From: Bacillota bacterium
Lineage (GTDB): Bacteria; Bacillota; UBA4882; UBA8346
Assembly (NCBI GenBank): GCA_023415375.1
Contig: JAEZKW010000191.1
Coordinates: 1-15,493 of the forward strand
Length of the DNA stretch: 15,493 nt
Direction: 5' to 3'
Every line of letters starts with the position of its first letter. Within the stretch, counting starts at the first letter, position 1. The notes under the pieces were generated by a model that ran no database searches, was not told the DNA's origin, and saw nothing but the letters and a program-made list of their open reading frames with translations. A program made the position numbers and the translations under genes. Shown in pieces: positions 1 to 7,541 of the stretch.

Positions 1-40
1 ACTCCCGAAAACTTTTGTTTTTCGGGAGTTTTCTTATATT
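1..40 (+). terminator. Intrinsic terminator of a gene left of the window
   Basis: An 11-bp perfect inverted repeat (ACTCCCGAAAA with TTTTCGGGAGT, loop CTTTTGT) is followed by TTTTCTTATATTT. This is a GC-containing stem with a U tract on the plus strand. Its gene must lie upstream of the window. Confidence 0.8.
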
Positions 41-98
41 TATTCAAGAAAAATTAAATAAGCATAAAAATATATATGTAATTTTTCACCAAAAAACA

Positions 99-126
99 TC
101 AATCATTTTTTAAAAAATGCCGATAA
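99..126 (+). promoter_or_regulatory. Probable sigma-28 (SigD/FliA-type) promoter for the chemotaxis receptor
   Basis: GCCGATAA at 119-126 matches the sigma-28 -10 consensus at all eight positions. The -35 element is weaker: TCAA at 99-102 against TAAA, one base further away than usual. The next gene encodes a chemotaxis receptor, the class of gene this sigma factor normally drives. The leader to the chosen start would be about 150 nt. The box is seen; its use is inferred. Confidence 0.55.
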
Positions 127-282
127 ATTAAAACTGAATAGAGAAATACAATTTTTTAAGACATTTCACATGATAAATTTCAATAAGAAACCCATTTAAT
201 CTCATACTTTATTGATTTTATCCGCCGGCCTTTGGGGAACAACACTTTTGTTATCACAGTACAAATAAAAGGAGCGATGCGA

Positions 283-1878
283 ATGATATTGCAGAAGAAA
301 ATGACGGTAGGAACCAGGATTTATATTGGATTTGGCATTATGTTGTTGTTGATGCTGATAGCCGTTACAGTAGCACTCACCAATATGGGAAATAACCGGG
401 CCAGTATGAATAAAATCATTAGCGAGAACAATGTTAAGTTGAAATTAGCATATAACATTTTGGATACACTTCGTCAAACCCATGAAAGTCTCTTGAAAAT
501 AGTAATAGTTAATGATGATGGCTTGGATCAAGATGAAATGAAGAATATTGAATCACTACTTGAAAAATATAAACAGCTTTATGGTCAATTCCAAAGCATG
601 TCGGTGCGGTCGGAAACCGAAAAGACATTGCGGGATGAGATTGGGGAAAAAGTATCGGAGGCAGTAGCGCTCAATAATCAAATCATGGAGTTGAAAATGT
701 CCCATAAGAATCAAGTGACCATGGGGCTATTGGAAACGCAGGGTGATATCGCTACTCAGGCAGCAATAAAGGCAGTGGAAGAGAATGTCCAATATTGTGA
801 AGACATGAATGCGACTGAAGAAACTGCGGCAAAAAATGAATTTAGAAATTCAGTGGTTTTACTAGCCGTTTTCAGTGTGATAGCCATCGCTTTTGGAATA
901 TTTATCACATTTTTCATCACCCACAGTATTACTTTATCTGTAACCAAAATAGTCAATGCCTTAAATGAAGGGGCGCAGCAGGTGGCTGCGGCTTCCAATC
1001 AATTATCAGCTTCTGCCCAGCAGTTATCTCAGGGGAGTACCGAACAAGCCGCCGCTATTGAAGAAACATCGTCAACATTGCAAGAATCGGCTTCGATGAT
1101 GCTGCAAAATACTGTCAATACCAAACAGGCAGCTCAGTTATCAGAACAAGCGAAACACTCTTCGAATAGCGGTAGTGCCCAGATGCAGAAAATGATTGAT
1201 TCAATCCAAGAGATTAAGAAATCCAGTGACCAAATCGCCAAAATCATCAAAGTCATTGATGATATCGCTTTCCAGACCAACATTTTGGCTTTAAATGCCG
1301 CAATTGAAGCGGCCCGGGCCGGTGAAGCCGGAATGGGTTTTTCGGTGGTTGCGGAAGAGGTTAGGAATTTAGCCGGACGTAGTGCCCAAGCGGCTAAAGA
1401 TACGACAAACATTATCGGAAACAATATTGAACTATCGAGTAATGGTGTATTGGTTGCGGATAAGGTTCGTGAAGCCCTAGGTGAAATCGCCCTGCAAACT
1501 AAAAAGGTCAGCGAATTAATGGAAGAAGTTGCCGCAGCCAGCCAAGAACAGTCCCAAGGAATCGACCAAGTGAATAAAGCGATGGCCCAGGTGGGAACAG
1601 TGACCCAACAAAATGCCGGTAATGCAGAAGAAAGCGCTTCAGCAGCCGAAGAACTGAATGCCCAGGCTGATAATATGCGAAGAATTGTCAAGGAACTTTC
1701 GGAGTTGATAAAAGGCCAAAAAGCAACCGCGGCGATGGAAAACTATCAAGCAAAGCTCTCAACACCTCATAATCATTTGAGCATTTTTAGTGCGCCTAAC
1801 CTCCAATTGGCGTCAAATTCAATCGAGAACAAGCCTGCAAAAACGAAAGTTGTCTCTCCGGAAGAAATCATACCATAA
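283..1878 (+). CDS. Methyl-accepting chemotaxis protein (transmembrane receptor, no clear HAMP domain)
   Basis: Inner-membrane chemoreceptor that would pass ligand signals to CheA/CheW. I chose ATG at 283 (531 aa) because AAAAGGAG at 267-274 lies 8 nt upstream; an in-frame TTG at 232 and ATG at 277 fit this site worse. Visible layout: TM1 at residues about 10-32, a short helical periplasmic sensor (about 33-188) like the four-helix-bundle type, TM2 at about 190-213, then a long coiled-coil signalling domain. The hairpin tip at about 325-374 has the family hallmark (FQTNILALNAAIEAARAGE, then GFSVVAEEVRNLA). The stretch after TM2 passes almost directly into the Ala/Gln/Ser-rich methylation helix, and I cannot find the second HAMP helix. 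There is no C-terminal CheR-tethering pentapeptide. Ligand unknown. The gene stands alone, with no che or flagellar neighbours in view. Confidence 0.95.
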   Translation: MILQKKMTVGTRIYIGFGIMLLLMLIAVTVALTNMGNNRASMNKIISENNVKLKLAYNILDTLRQTHESLLKIVIVNDDGLDQDEMKNIESLLEKYKQLYGQFQSMSVRSETEKTLRDEIGEKVSEAVALNNQIMELKMSHKNQVTMGLLETQGDIATQAAIKAVEENVQYCEDMNATEETAAKNEFRNSVVLLAVFSVIAIAFGIFITFFITHSITLSVTKIVNALNEGAQQVAAASNQLSASAQQLSQGSTEQAAAIEETSSTLQESASMMLQNTVNTKQAAQLSEQAKHSSNSGSAQMQKMIDSIQEIKKSSDQIAKIIKVIDDIAFQTNILALNAAIEAARAGEAGMGFSVVAEEVRNLAGRSAQAAKDTTNIIGNNIELSSNGVLVADKVREALGEIALQTKKVSELMEEVAAASQEQSQGIDQVNKAMAQVGTVTQQNAGNAEESASAAEELNAQADNMRRIVKELSELIKGQKATAAMENYQAKLSTPHNHLSIFSAPNLQLASNSIENKPAKTKVVSPEEIIP

Positions 1879-2131
1879 CAAAAGATACAGATAAATTTTA
1901 AATCCATCCGGTAAAAATTTTGTAGAATGAGTTTTGAAGTAGTGTTTAGCTTAATGGCCGGGCATTACTTGTTTTATTTACTTAATCTTTGATTGGAATA
2001 ACTTGCCTCCCATCCGGCAAAACCGTCTCACACGAACCACGAATAAAAAATATCGGAGAAACCGGGAACAACAATTATCCATCCTGAGGATGTAATTCCA
2101 CTTGAAACAGATAATAAGTTTTAATAGATGG
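1879..2131. other. Intergenic stretch without recognised feature
   Basis: About 250 bases between the receptor gene and the purine operon promoter. I see no open frame of note, no convincing U-tract terminator for the receptor gene, and no guanine-type aptamer. Short scattered CCGG-containing words occur but form no clear stem. Confidence 0.5.
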
Positions 2132-2161
2132 TTGACAACCTCCCTCTGATTTTGTTAGAAT
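2132..2161 (+). promoter_or_regulatory. Sigma-A promoter of the purine operon
   Basis: TTGACA (2132-2137) and TAGAAT (2156-2161) are separated by 18 bases. Transcription would begin near 2168, about 15 nt before the riboswitch fold. The perfect -35 and five-of-six -10 make this the main promoter for purB through purD. Confidence 0.75.
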
Positions 2162-2183
2162 GAAAACAACATTAAAAATATTT

Positions 2184-2304
2184 GGAAGTGCACCTAGGGT
2201 TCCGTTTTGAAGTTTAAAAGTCTGGACCAAGTGGTGCAGGCACCAATAAGGTTTTACCTTAAGGTGTTACACCGTAGAGGGATAAAAACCCGGGCGGATA
2301 GGTT
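2184..2304 (+). promoter_or_regulatory. ykkC-class riboswitch, most likely the PRPP-sensing subtype
   Basis: The leader carries the conserved ykkC blocks in order: CTAGGGTTCCG (2194-2204), CTGGACCAAG (2222-2231), GTTACACCG, then GAGGGATAAAAACCCGGGCGG and ATAGG. TGCACC (2189-2194) pairs perfectly with GGTGCA (2233-2238). A second arm is closed by CACC/GGTG and TAAGG/CCTTA. From memory the 3' block (GGCGGRTAGGTTC) closely resembles the structurally solved PRPP riboswitch of Thermoanaerobacter, more than guanidine-I members. PRPP is the substrate of PurF, encoded two genes down, which fits. Ligand identity is inferred from this likeness and the purine context; ppGpp and guanidine relatives share the fold. 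The 3' end overlaps the terminator stem, implying a ligand-on switch. Confidence 0.85.
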
Positions 2305-2340
2305 CTTTTAAAAAAGTTGCCTATCCGCTTAATTTTTTTT
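2294..2340 (+). terminator. Riboswitch-controlled terminator before purB
   Basis: GCGGATAGG (2294-2302) pairs perfectly with CCTATCCGC (2320-2328) and is followed by TTAATTTTTTTT. The 5' arm is the conserved 3' end of the aptamer (GCGGATAGG), so aptamer and terminator cannot both form fully. Ligand binding should prevent termination and allow purB expression. Confidence 0.85.
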
Positions 2341-2354
2341 AGGGAGCTGATTTT

Positions 2355-3755
2355 TTGGACCGGGATCTATTTTTGAACTTAAGCCCGCTCGACCACCGTT
2401 ACTATTTATCCAATCAGGCTTTATGGGACCAACTTGCCGAATTTTTTTCTGAAAACGCCTACATTAAATATGAACTGAAAGTTGAGGCCGCTCTGGCCAA
2501 GGTACTCGCCAAAAGGGGCCTTTGTAGCCCGGCGGTTGCAGCAGAGATTATAGCGGCCTGTGAAAATATTGAACCGTCAGCAGTTTACCTGGAAGAAGAA
2601 AAGACCAAACACAATATCAGGGCACTGGTTAATTGTGTCCAGCGCCAAGTTAGTGAAGAAGCAAGGCCTTTTGTTCATTTTACCGTAACTTCGGTCGATG
2701 TAATGGATTCAGCTACGGCGATGCGGTTTAAGGAAGCCACTGAAAAAGTAGTATTACCAAAAATGCGGGAATTGGAATCACTTTTGATTGCAATAGCCCG
2801 CCGTGAAAAGTCAACATTGCAAGTCGGACGCACTCACGGGCAGCATGCGGTTCCGATAACTTTTGGATTCGCAATGGCCGAGTATGTAAGCAGGTTTGGT
2901 TCAAGAATTGAGTTAGTATCAAAGTTTTCGCAAGAATTAAGGGGAAAGATTGCCGGGGCCGTAGGGGCTTATAACGCTAGTTCGCTCTTTTTTGATGATC
3001 CGGAAGAATTTGAAGCTGAGGTCTTAAGAGAGCTCAGTTTGAAACCAGCTAATTATTCCAATCAAATTGTAGAGCCTGAGTATTTGACCGACTATATTCA
3101 TAGCATTATTTCGGCTTTCGGGATTTTAGCCAACTTGGCCGATGATATCCGTCATTTGCAACGTACTGAAATCGGCGAAGTCGGGGAGACTTTTGAGGCA
3201 ACTCAGGTTGGCTCTTCAACAATGCCGCATAAACGGAATCCTTGGAATTTCGAGCATGTTAAAAGCATGTGGAAAGAATTCATGCCCAGGATGATTACCC
3301 TCTATGCCGACCAAATCTCGGAACATCAACGCGATCTTACCAATTCCGCTTCCGGCCGTTTTGTACCTGAAATCGTGGTTGGCTTTGTAGCGGCAGTGGA
3401 TAGAATGACCAAAGTACTCAAAAGGTTAGTGGTTGACCAGGAACGGATGGAAAGAAATTTTGACAGTACCAAAGAAATGGTTATTGCAGAACCGATATAT
3501 ATTCTATTAGCATCTTTAAACCACCCGAATGCGCATGAAGCCGTCCGTCTATTAACACTCGAATCGCAAAAAACCGGAAAGACTTTGCGGCAATTGTTGA
3601 ATGAAAGTACTGAGCTTGCTCCTTATCTGGGTAAGTTAACAACAAGACAGCTGGAAATACTGAATCATCCCCAAAAATATATCGGACATGCCGAACAAAA
3701 GGCGGAACAAGTATGTAATGAGTGGGAGAAAAGATTAGGCCTAACAAGTTATTAG
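2355..3755 (+). CDS. purB: Adenylosuccinate lyase
   Basis: Cytoplasmic enzyme that removes fumarate from SAICAR in de novo IMP synthesis and from adenylosuccinate on the way to AMP. 466 aa, within the family range though longer than the roughly 430 aa of Bacillus. It belongs to the fumarase/aspartase superfamily: THGQHA at 160-165 carries a catalytic-site histidine, and the signature loop GSSTMPHKRNP is at 286-296. Start is TTG at 2355 with GGGAG at 2342-2346, 8 nt upstream; the next in-frame Met is over 100 residues in, so TTG is well supported. It is the first gene after the riboswitch terminator and thus the first controlled by it. A 44-base spacer with a small palindrome separates it from purF. 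Confidence 0.97.
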   Translation: MDRDLFLNLSPLDHRYYLSNQALWDQLAEFFSENAYIKYELKVEAALAKVLAKRGLCSPAVAAEIIAACENIEPSAVYLEEEKTKHNIRALVNCVQRQVSEEARPFVHFTVTSVDVMDSATAMRFKEATEKVVLPKMRELESLLIAIARREKSTLQVGRTHGQHAVPITFGFAMAEYVSRFGSRIELVSKFSQELRGKIAGAVGAYNASSLFFDDPEEFEAEVLRELSLKPANYSNQIVEPEYLTDYIHSIISAFGILANLADDIRHLQRTEIGEVGETFEATQVGSSTMPHKRNPWNFEHVKSMWKEFMPRMITLYADQISEHQRDLTNSASGRFVPEIVVGFVAAVDRMTKVLKRLVVDQERMERNFDSTKEMVIAEPIYILLASLNHPNAHEAVRLLTLESQKTGKTLRQLLNESTELAPYLGKLTTRQLEILNHPQKYIGHAEQKAEQVCNEWEKRLGLTSY

Positions 3756-3758
3756 TTA

Positions 3759-3778
3759 TTTGTATGAAATCATACAAA
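3759..3778. repeat. Short palindrome between purB and purF
   Basis: TTTGTATGA (3759-3767) and TCATACAAA (3770-3778) form a 9-bp perfect inverted repeat around AA. There is no U tract after it, so it is not an intrinsic terminator. It could be a protein-binding site or an RNA processing or stability hairpin just before the purF ribosome binding site. Confidence 0.5.
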
Positions 3779-3799
3779 ATAAATGGGGAGCTGTGATTA

Positions 3800-5254
3800 T
3801 TGGACGAAGTGATTTGCGATAACAGGTGCATGCACACGAATGTTTTTCTTGAGGGAGACCAACCTGAAGAAGCATGTGGTGTATTTGGGGTCTATAGTAA
3901 TGAGCCGGATTTTGAGGCCTCTTTTTTGACCTATATCGGACTTTATGCTTTGCAACACCGTGGTCAGGAAAGCGCCGGAATGGTTGTTTCCGATGGGAGT
4001 CATGTCCTTGCTCATAAAAATATGGGTTTGGTCTCCAATGTATTTAACAGGGATATCCTGGAGCAGCTTAAAGGTAGGATTGGGATTGGTCATGTCCGTT
4101 ATTCCACCACCGGTTCAAGCCTGCTGGCTAATGCTCAACCATTGATGGCCCGTTGCTCCAAAGGGATTTTGTCTGTAGCCCATAACGGCAATTTGGTAAA
4201 TCCCGAGGAACTGCGGCAGGATCTGCAGGAAAACGGCTCAGTATTTCAATCGACTACCGATACCGAGGTGATAATTAATCTGATCGCCCGGCATAGCCAG
4301 GATGATTTACCGACAGCCATTTTAAAAACCGCTGAGGTCTTAAGAGGTTCTTTTTCATTGGTACTGATGACGAAAGATACCCTCATTGGATTACGGGATC
4401 CACACGGAAACCGGCCGTTATGTTTGGGTAAGTTGGCCGATGCCTATATTATATCGTCGGAAAGTTGCGCTTTCTCAAGTATCGGGGCTCGCTTTATCCG
4501 GGATATTGCTCCCGGTGAGCTCATTATGATTGATAGGGAGGGCCTCAGAAGTTTTTACCTGCCCAAGGCGAAAGCAGAAGCCTTATGCGTTTTTGAGTAT
4601 ATTTATTTCGCCAGACCGGATAGTAATATTGATGGAATTAATGTTCATTTATCCAGAAAAGCCATGGGCCGGGAACTTGCCAAACAATTTACCGGGAAGG
4701 CGGATGTGGTGATTCCGGTCCCGGATACCGGCCGTTCAACGGCAATCGGATTTGCTGAAAGCTCGGGCATTCCTTATGATATTGGATTAATTAAGAACCC
4801 TTATATTGGAAGGACATTTATTCAGCCCCAACAGAATATGCGCGATTTGGGAGTACGGATCAAATTGAATCCGGTGGAAGAGGTCTTAAAAGACAAACGG
4901 GTGGTTATCATTGATGATACCATTGTCCGGGGTACCACCAGCGGTAAAATTATTCGCTTGTTGCGGGAAGCCGGTGCCAAAGAAGTCCATATGTGTGTCA
5001 GCGCTCCGCCGATTACTCACCCCTGTTATTATGGGATTGATACTTCAGTCCGGAAAGAATTAATTGCCTCTGCTCATTCAGTAGAAGAGATTCGCAATTA
5101 TATTCAAGCGGATAGCCTGACCTATCTAACCATAGAAGGCTTATACCGGGCGCTTAAGCCGAAAGAGCAACTTTGCATGGCTTGTTTTAATGGAGACTAC
5201 CCAATCCCTGTTCCAGGGGAGAAGGGCAATAAGTACCAGTTGGAAGAGGGGTAA
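3800..5254 (+). CDS. purF: Amidophosphoribosyltransferase (glutamine PRPP amidotransferase)
   Basis: First committed step of purine synthesis: PRPP plus glutamine gives phosphoribosylamine. 484 aa. The N-terminal Ntn glutaminase domain starts at Cys26 (EEACGVFG), the expected nucleophile, implying removal of a 25-residue propeptide, longer than the 11 of B. subtilis. RGQESAG (54-60) and HNGN (128-131) are glutaminase motifs. The C-terminal phosphoribosyltransferase domain has the PRPP loop VVIIDDTIVRGTTS (368-381). Four cysteines (C263, C409, C459, C462, the last two as CMAC) match the [4Fe-4S] ligands of the Bacillus type. Start TTG at 3800 with GGGGAG 9 nt upstream; an internal ATG ten codons later lacks a comparable site. 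purM begins 4 bases after the stop, so the two are probably translationally coupled. If the leader senses PRPP, this enzyme's substrate controls its own gene. Confidence 0.97.
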   Translation: MDEVICDNRCMHTNVFLEGDQPEEACGVFGVYSNEPDFEASFLTYIGLYALQHRGQESAGMVVSDGSHVLAHKNMGLVSNVFNRDILEQLKGRIGIGHVRYSTTGSSLLANAQPLMARCSKGILSVAHNGNLVNPEELRQDLQENGSVFQSTTDTEVIINLIARHSQDDLPTAILKTAEVLRGSFSLVLMTKDTLIGLRDPHGNRPLCLGKLADAYIISSESCAFSSIGARFIRDIAPGELIMIDREGLRSFYLPKAKAEALCVFEYIYFARPDSNIDGINVHLSRKAMGRELAKQFTGKADVVIPVPDTGRSTAIGFAESSGIPYDIGLIKNPYIGRTFIQPQQNMRDLGVRIKLNPVEEVLKDKRVVIIDDTIVRGTTSGKIIRLLREAGAKEVHMCVSAPPITHPCYYGIDTSVRKELIASAHSVEEIRNYIQADSLTYLTIEGLYRALKPKEQLCMACFNGDYPIPVPGEKGNKYQLEEG

Positions 5255-5258
5255 ATGG

Positions 5259-6275
5259 ATGGCCGATCTATATAAAGCTGCCGGTGTTAATATTGATGCT
5301 GGGAATGAAGCAGTGAAACGAATCAAGAATTTGGTACAGGGAACCTATAACACACACGTACTAGGAGAAATCGGAAATTTTGGCGGACTCTATGAATTTC
5401 CGGTCCGGGATTACCGGGAGCCCATCCTGGTATCCAGTACCGATGGTGTTGGAACGAAGTTGAAAGTTGCCTTTGCCTTAGAACGCTATGATACAGTCGG
5501 ATATGATTTGGTTAATCACTGTGTTAACGATATTTTGGTCCAAGGTGCCAGACCTTTGTTCTTCCTGGATTATATTGGAGCCGGAGTGGTCAAGCCGGAG
5601 ATGATCGGGGAAATCGTCAAAGGACTTGCCAAGGGCTGTACCGAAAATGATTGTGCACTCATTGGCGGCGAAACTGCCGAAATGCCCGGTATATACGCAC
5701 CCGGTGAATTCGACTTGGCTGGGACGATTATTGGAGTGGTGGAAAGGGATTTACTCATTACCGGTTCTTTGATAAAACCGGGAGATATCGTAATTGGATT
5801 GCCATCCAAAGGGTTGCATACCAATGGTTATTCACTTGCCCGTCAAATCTGTTTTGAAAAATTAGGATTTACTCCAAAAACCTATGTTCCGGAAATCGAT
5901 TCAACAATCGGAGATGCTTTGCTGGCACCGCACTCTTCTTATTACCGTGAGCTTTATCCTTTGGTAAAACAGAAAAGTATCAAAGGAATGGCTCATATCA
6001 CTGGTGGCGGTTTTTATGATAACATCCCGCGGATTTTGCCAGACGGATGTGGAGTTCAGATTCATAAAGGAAGCTGGCCGGTGTTGCCGATTTTTGAGTT
6101 TTTGAAAAAATCGGCTGATATTACTGATGAAGAGGCATACCGCGTTTTTAATATGGGAATCGGAATGGTGGTTGTCTGTGCGCCGGATGATTTTGAAATG
6201 GTGAAGAACGCAATTCCCCAGAGTTACAGGTTAGGTACTGTGGTTTCAGGGGAGAAGAAAGTTACCTTAATTTAG
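5259..6275 (+). CDS. purM: Phosphoribosylformylglycinamidine cyclo-ligase (AIR synthetase)
   Basis: ATP-dependent ring closure of FGAM to aminoimidazole ribotide, step five of the pathway. I chose ATG at 5259 (338 aa) because GAGGGG (5246-5251) lies 7 nt upstream and the protein then begins MADLYKAAGV, as is normal for the family; a longer in-frame start at 5190 would overlap purF and is unlikely. Family motifs: STDGVGTKLK (60-69), GGETAEMPG (136-144), PSKGLHTNGYSLAR (182-195) and HITGGGFYDNIPR (246-258). The length is close to the usual 340-350 aa and both ends look intact. The start lies only 4 bases after the purF stop. A repeat-rich spacer of 482 bases separates it from purN. Confidence 0.97.
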   Translation: MADLYKAAGVNIDAGNEAVKRIKNLVQGTYNTHVLGEIGNFGGLYEFPVRDYREPILVSSTDGVGTKLKVAFALERYDTVGYDLVNHCVNDILVQGARPLFFLDYIGAGVVKPEMIGEIVKGLAKGCTENDCALIGGETAEMPGIYAPGEFDLAGTIIGVVERDLLITGSLIKPGDIVIGLPSKGLHTNGYSLARQICFEKLGFTPKTYVPEIDSTIGDALLAPHSSYYRELYPLVKQKSIKGMAHITGGGFYDNIPRILPDGCGVQIHKGSWPVLPIFEFLKKSADITDEEAYRVFNMGIGMVVVCAPDDFEMVKNAIPQSYRLGTVVSGEKKVTLI

Positions 6276-6350
6276 GACTGCTTTTGTTGAAACGGTTTGC
6301 CGGAAATTTATCTATCTAGAAAATAGATTGAATGTCGAGAAATTCGGCGC

Positions 6351-6597
6351 AGACCTCACTCTCGCTCTCCCCCAACGATGTAAATTCAAAGAAGCGTGCT
6401 CAGTGGGAGAGTAACCGCTTGCCTTCGCAGTCAAAAATCTTTAGAGGTCAGCGGCTTCGAATTCTAGAGTTCGCGGTTACCCTTCCACTTGAATTAGCTG
6501 TTTAATTCACTTCTGAGGGGAATTGCGGAACAATTCCTTAAAAAACGCAAGCTTTTTTAGGGGAAGGGCTCGCGTCTAATGGACGCGCAGGTTAGGT
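6351..6597 (+). repeat. Structured intergenic repeat, copy 1 (forward)
   Basis: A 247-bp element between purM and purN that returns inverted at 7542-7747. Matching blocks against the reverse complement of copy 2: 6351-6380, 28 of 30 identical; TCAGTGGGAGAGTAAC (6400-6415), 16 of 16; GGTTACCCTTCCACTTGAAT (6475-6494), 20 of 20; and 6562-6597, near-identical, ending GGTTAGGT. Between blocks the copies diverge in sequence and length. Internal stems: CTCTCCC/GGGAGAG (6365/6405), GTAACCGC/GCGGTTAC (6411/6473), CCCTTCC/GGAAGGG (6480/6562) and CGCGTC/GACGCG (6571/6582). The outer ends are loosely inverted (ACCTCACTC against ACCTAACCT), as in a MITE. No open frame and no convincing target duplication. 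Confidence 0.85.
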
Positions 6598-6604
6598 CGC
6601 ACTT

Positions 6605-6695
6605 AGGCATCCGCAATTTTTATCCTTTCGCTTGCCCCGGCAAGCCCGGCAATATTTTCGCTCGCGCTTGTGCGCGATTTTCTTTGCCGCGATTT
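6605..6695. repeat. GC-rich hairpin cluster upstream of purN
   Basis: Directly after repeat copy 1. Perfect stems include CTTGCC/GGCAAG (CTTGCCCCGGCAAG) and TCGCGC/GCGCGA (around TTGT), the latter enclosed by GGCAA/TTGCC. It is much richer in GC than the flanking genes. It may be part of the same insertion or a separate REP-like element. No coding potential seen. Confidence 0.6.
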
Positions 6696-6757
6696 AGTTG
6701 GGGTGGAAGACTACCATAAAACTTAAAAATTTTTTATCGTATCATTTGGAGGTCCGT

Positions 6758-7417
6758 TTGAAAAAAATTGGTGTGCTAGTCTCCGGAGGCGGCTCAAATC
6801 TTCAGGCTATTATTGATGCTTCGGAAACGGGGTTGTTTGATGCCAGGGTCGGCGTGGTAATCAGTAACAAAGCAGGGGTTTTTGCTTTAGAGCGGGCGGC
6901 TAAACATCATATTCCGGCCGAAGTTATTAATCATCGAGATTACCTGAATAATGCAGATTTTTCAGAAGCAGTATTCCTTTGCTTTAGAGGATATGATATC
7001 GATGTGGTTTGTTTGGCAGGATTTCTACGGATTTTGGACCCTTGTTTTATTGAAAAATACCCAGAGCGGATCTTAAATATTCATCCCGCCTTATTACCTG
7101 CTTTTGGCGGTAAAGGTATGTACGGCCATCATGTTCATGAGGCTGTTATCACCTCCGGCGCTAAGTTTTCCGGTGCTACAGTTCATTTGGTGACTCCGGA
7201 AACCGATGTCGGTCCCATTGTCCGACAAGGAATCGTGGAGGTTTCTGATGACGATACACCTGACACCTTAGCCGCGAAAGTCCTTACGATTGAACATCAA
7301 ATCTATCCCGAAGCTATCAAGTTATTGATCGAGGAACGAATCGTCGTGGATGGAAACCGGGTTCGTTTAAAGAAGTTATCCACCCCCCGGCTTAGCCGGG
7401 ACAACGAAGTGATGTAA
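6758..7417 (+). CDS. purN: Phosphoribosylglycinamide formyltransferase (10-formyl-THF dependent)
   Basis: Transfers the formyl group of 10-formyltetrahydrofolate to GAR, step three of purine synthesis. TTG at 6758 is chosen: GGAGG (6748-6752) lies 5 nt upstream and the protein then starts KKIGVLVSGGGSNLQ, the normal N terminus of the family; earlier in-frame codons reach back into repeat DNA. 219 aa against about 190-210 typical. Catalytic residues fit the E. coli triad: N107 and H109 (ILNIHPALLP) and D150 (PETDVGPI). The fold looks complete to about residue 204; the last 15 residues (KKLSTPRLSRDNEVM) are encoded partly by a CCCGGC/GCCGGG repeat hairpin and are probably an added tail. The gene sits between two inverted copies of a structured repeat, so its expression from the operon mRNA may differ from its neighbours. 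Confidence 0.96.
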   Translation: MKKIGVLVSGGGSNLQAIIDASETGLFDARVGVVISNKAGVFALERAAKHHIPAEVINHRDYLNNADFSEAVFLCFRGYDIDVVCLAGFLRILDPCFIEKYPERILNIHPALLPAFGGKGMYGHHVHEAVITSGAKFSGATVHLVTPETDVGPIVRQGIVEVSDDDTPDTLAAKVLTIEHQIYPEAIKLLIEERIVVDGNRVRLKKLSTPRLSRDNEVM

Positions 7418-7490
7418 ATTCGACAGGGTGGCTGTTTGTCCTAAGATTTAGGTTGAAAGTATTTTCTAAGTGGTTACCCACCCCGGCATT
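7380..7490. repeat. Small hairpin repeats across the purN stop and after it
   Basis: CCACCC (7380-7385) pairs with GGGTGG (7426-7431), with CCCGGC TTA GCCGGG inside. A related hairpin, CCACCCCGG CATT CCGGGG, lies near 7469-7487. Between them CCTAA GAT TTAGG makes another stem. The sequence just after the first (CAACGAAGTGATGTAAATTC) resembles CAACGATGTAAATTC in repeat copy 1, so it seems to be related repeat DNA. The purN stop codon lies within this unit. Confidence 0.6.
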
Positions 7491-7541
7491 CCGGGGAAAT
7501 ATGAGAATGAGAATTGAGCTATTTCTGAATGTCTAAAACAA

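Noticed and set aside
1134..1691. Long minus-strand open frame opposite the chemoreceptor
   Set aside because: Mirror of the Ala/Ser/Gln-rich coiled-coil codons; no ribosome binding site and the plus-strand protein is unmistakable.
1879..2183. Guanine aptamer in tandem with the PRPP-type riboswitch
   Set aside because: Looked for the conserved purine-aptamer core and P1 pairing and found none; the promoter is too close to the aptamer.
3797..4093. Minus-strand open frames opposite purB end and purF
   Set aside because: Lie within strongly conserved purB/purF coding sequence and show no family likeness.
5190..5258. Earlier in-frame start for purM
   Set aside because: Overlaps the purF end by more than 60 bases and lacks a fitting ribosome binding site; ATG 5259 gives the standard length.
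6340..6610. Target-site duplication around repeat copy 1 (CGCA on both sides)
   Set aside because: The right-hand CGCA would fit, but the left one overlaps the element edge and copy 2 shows no duplication.
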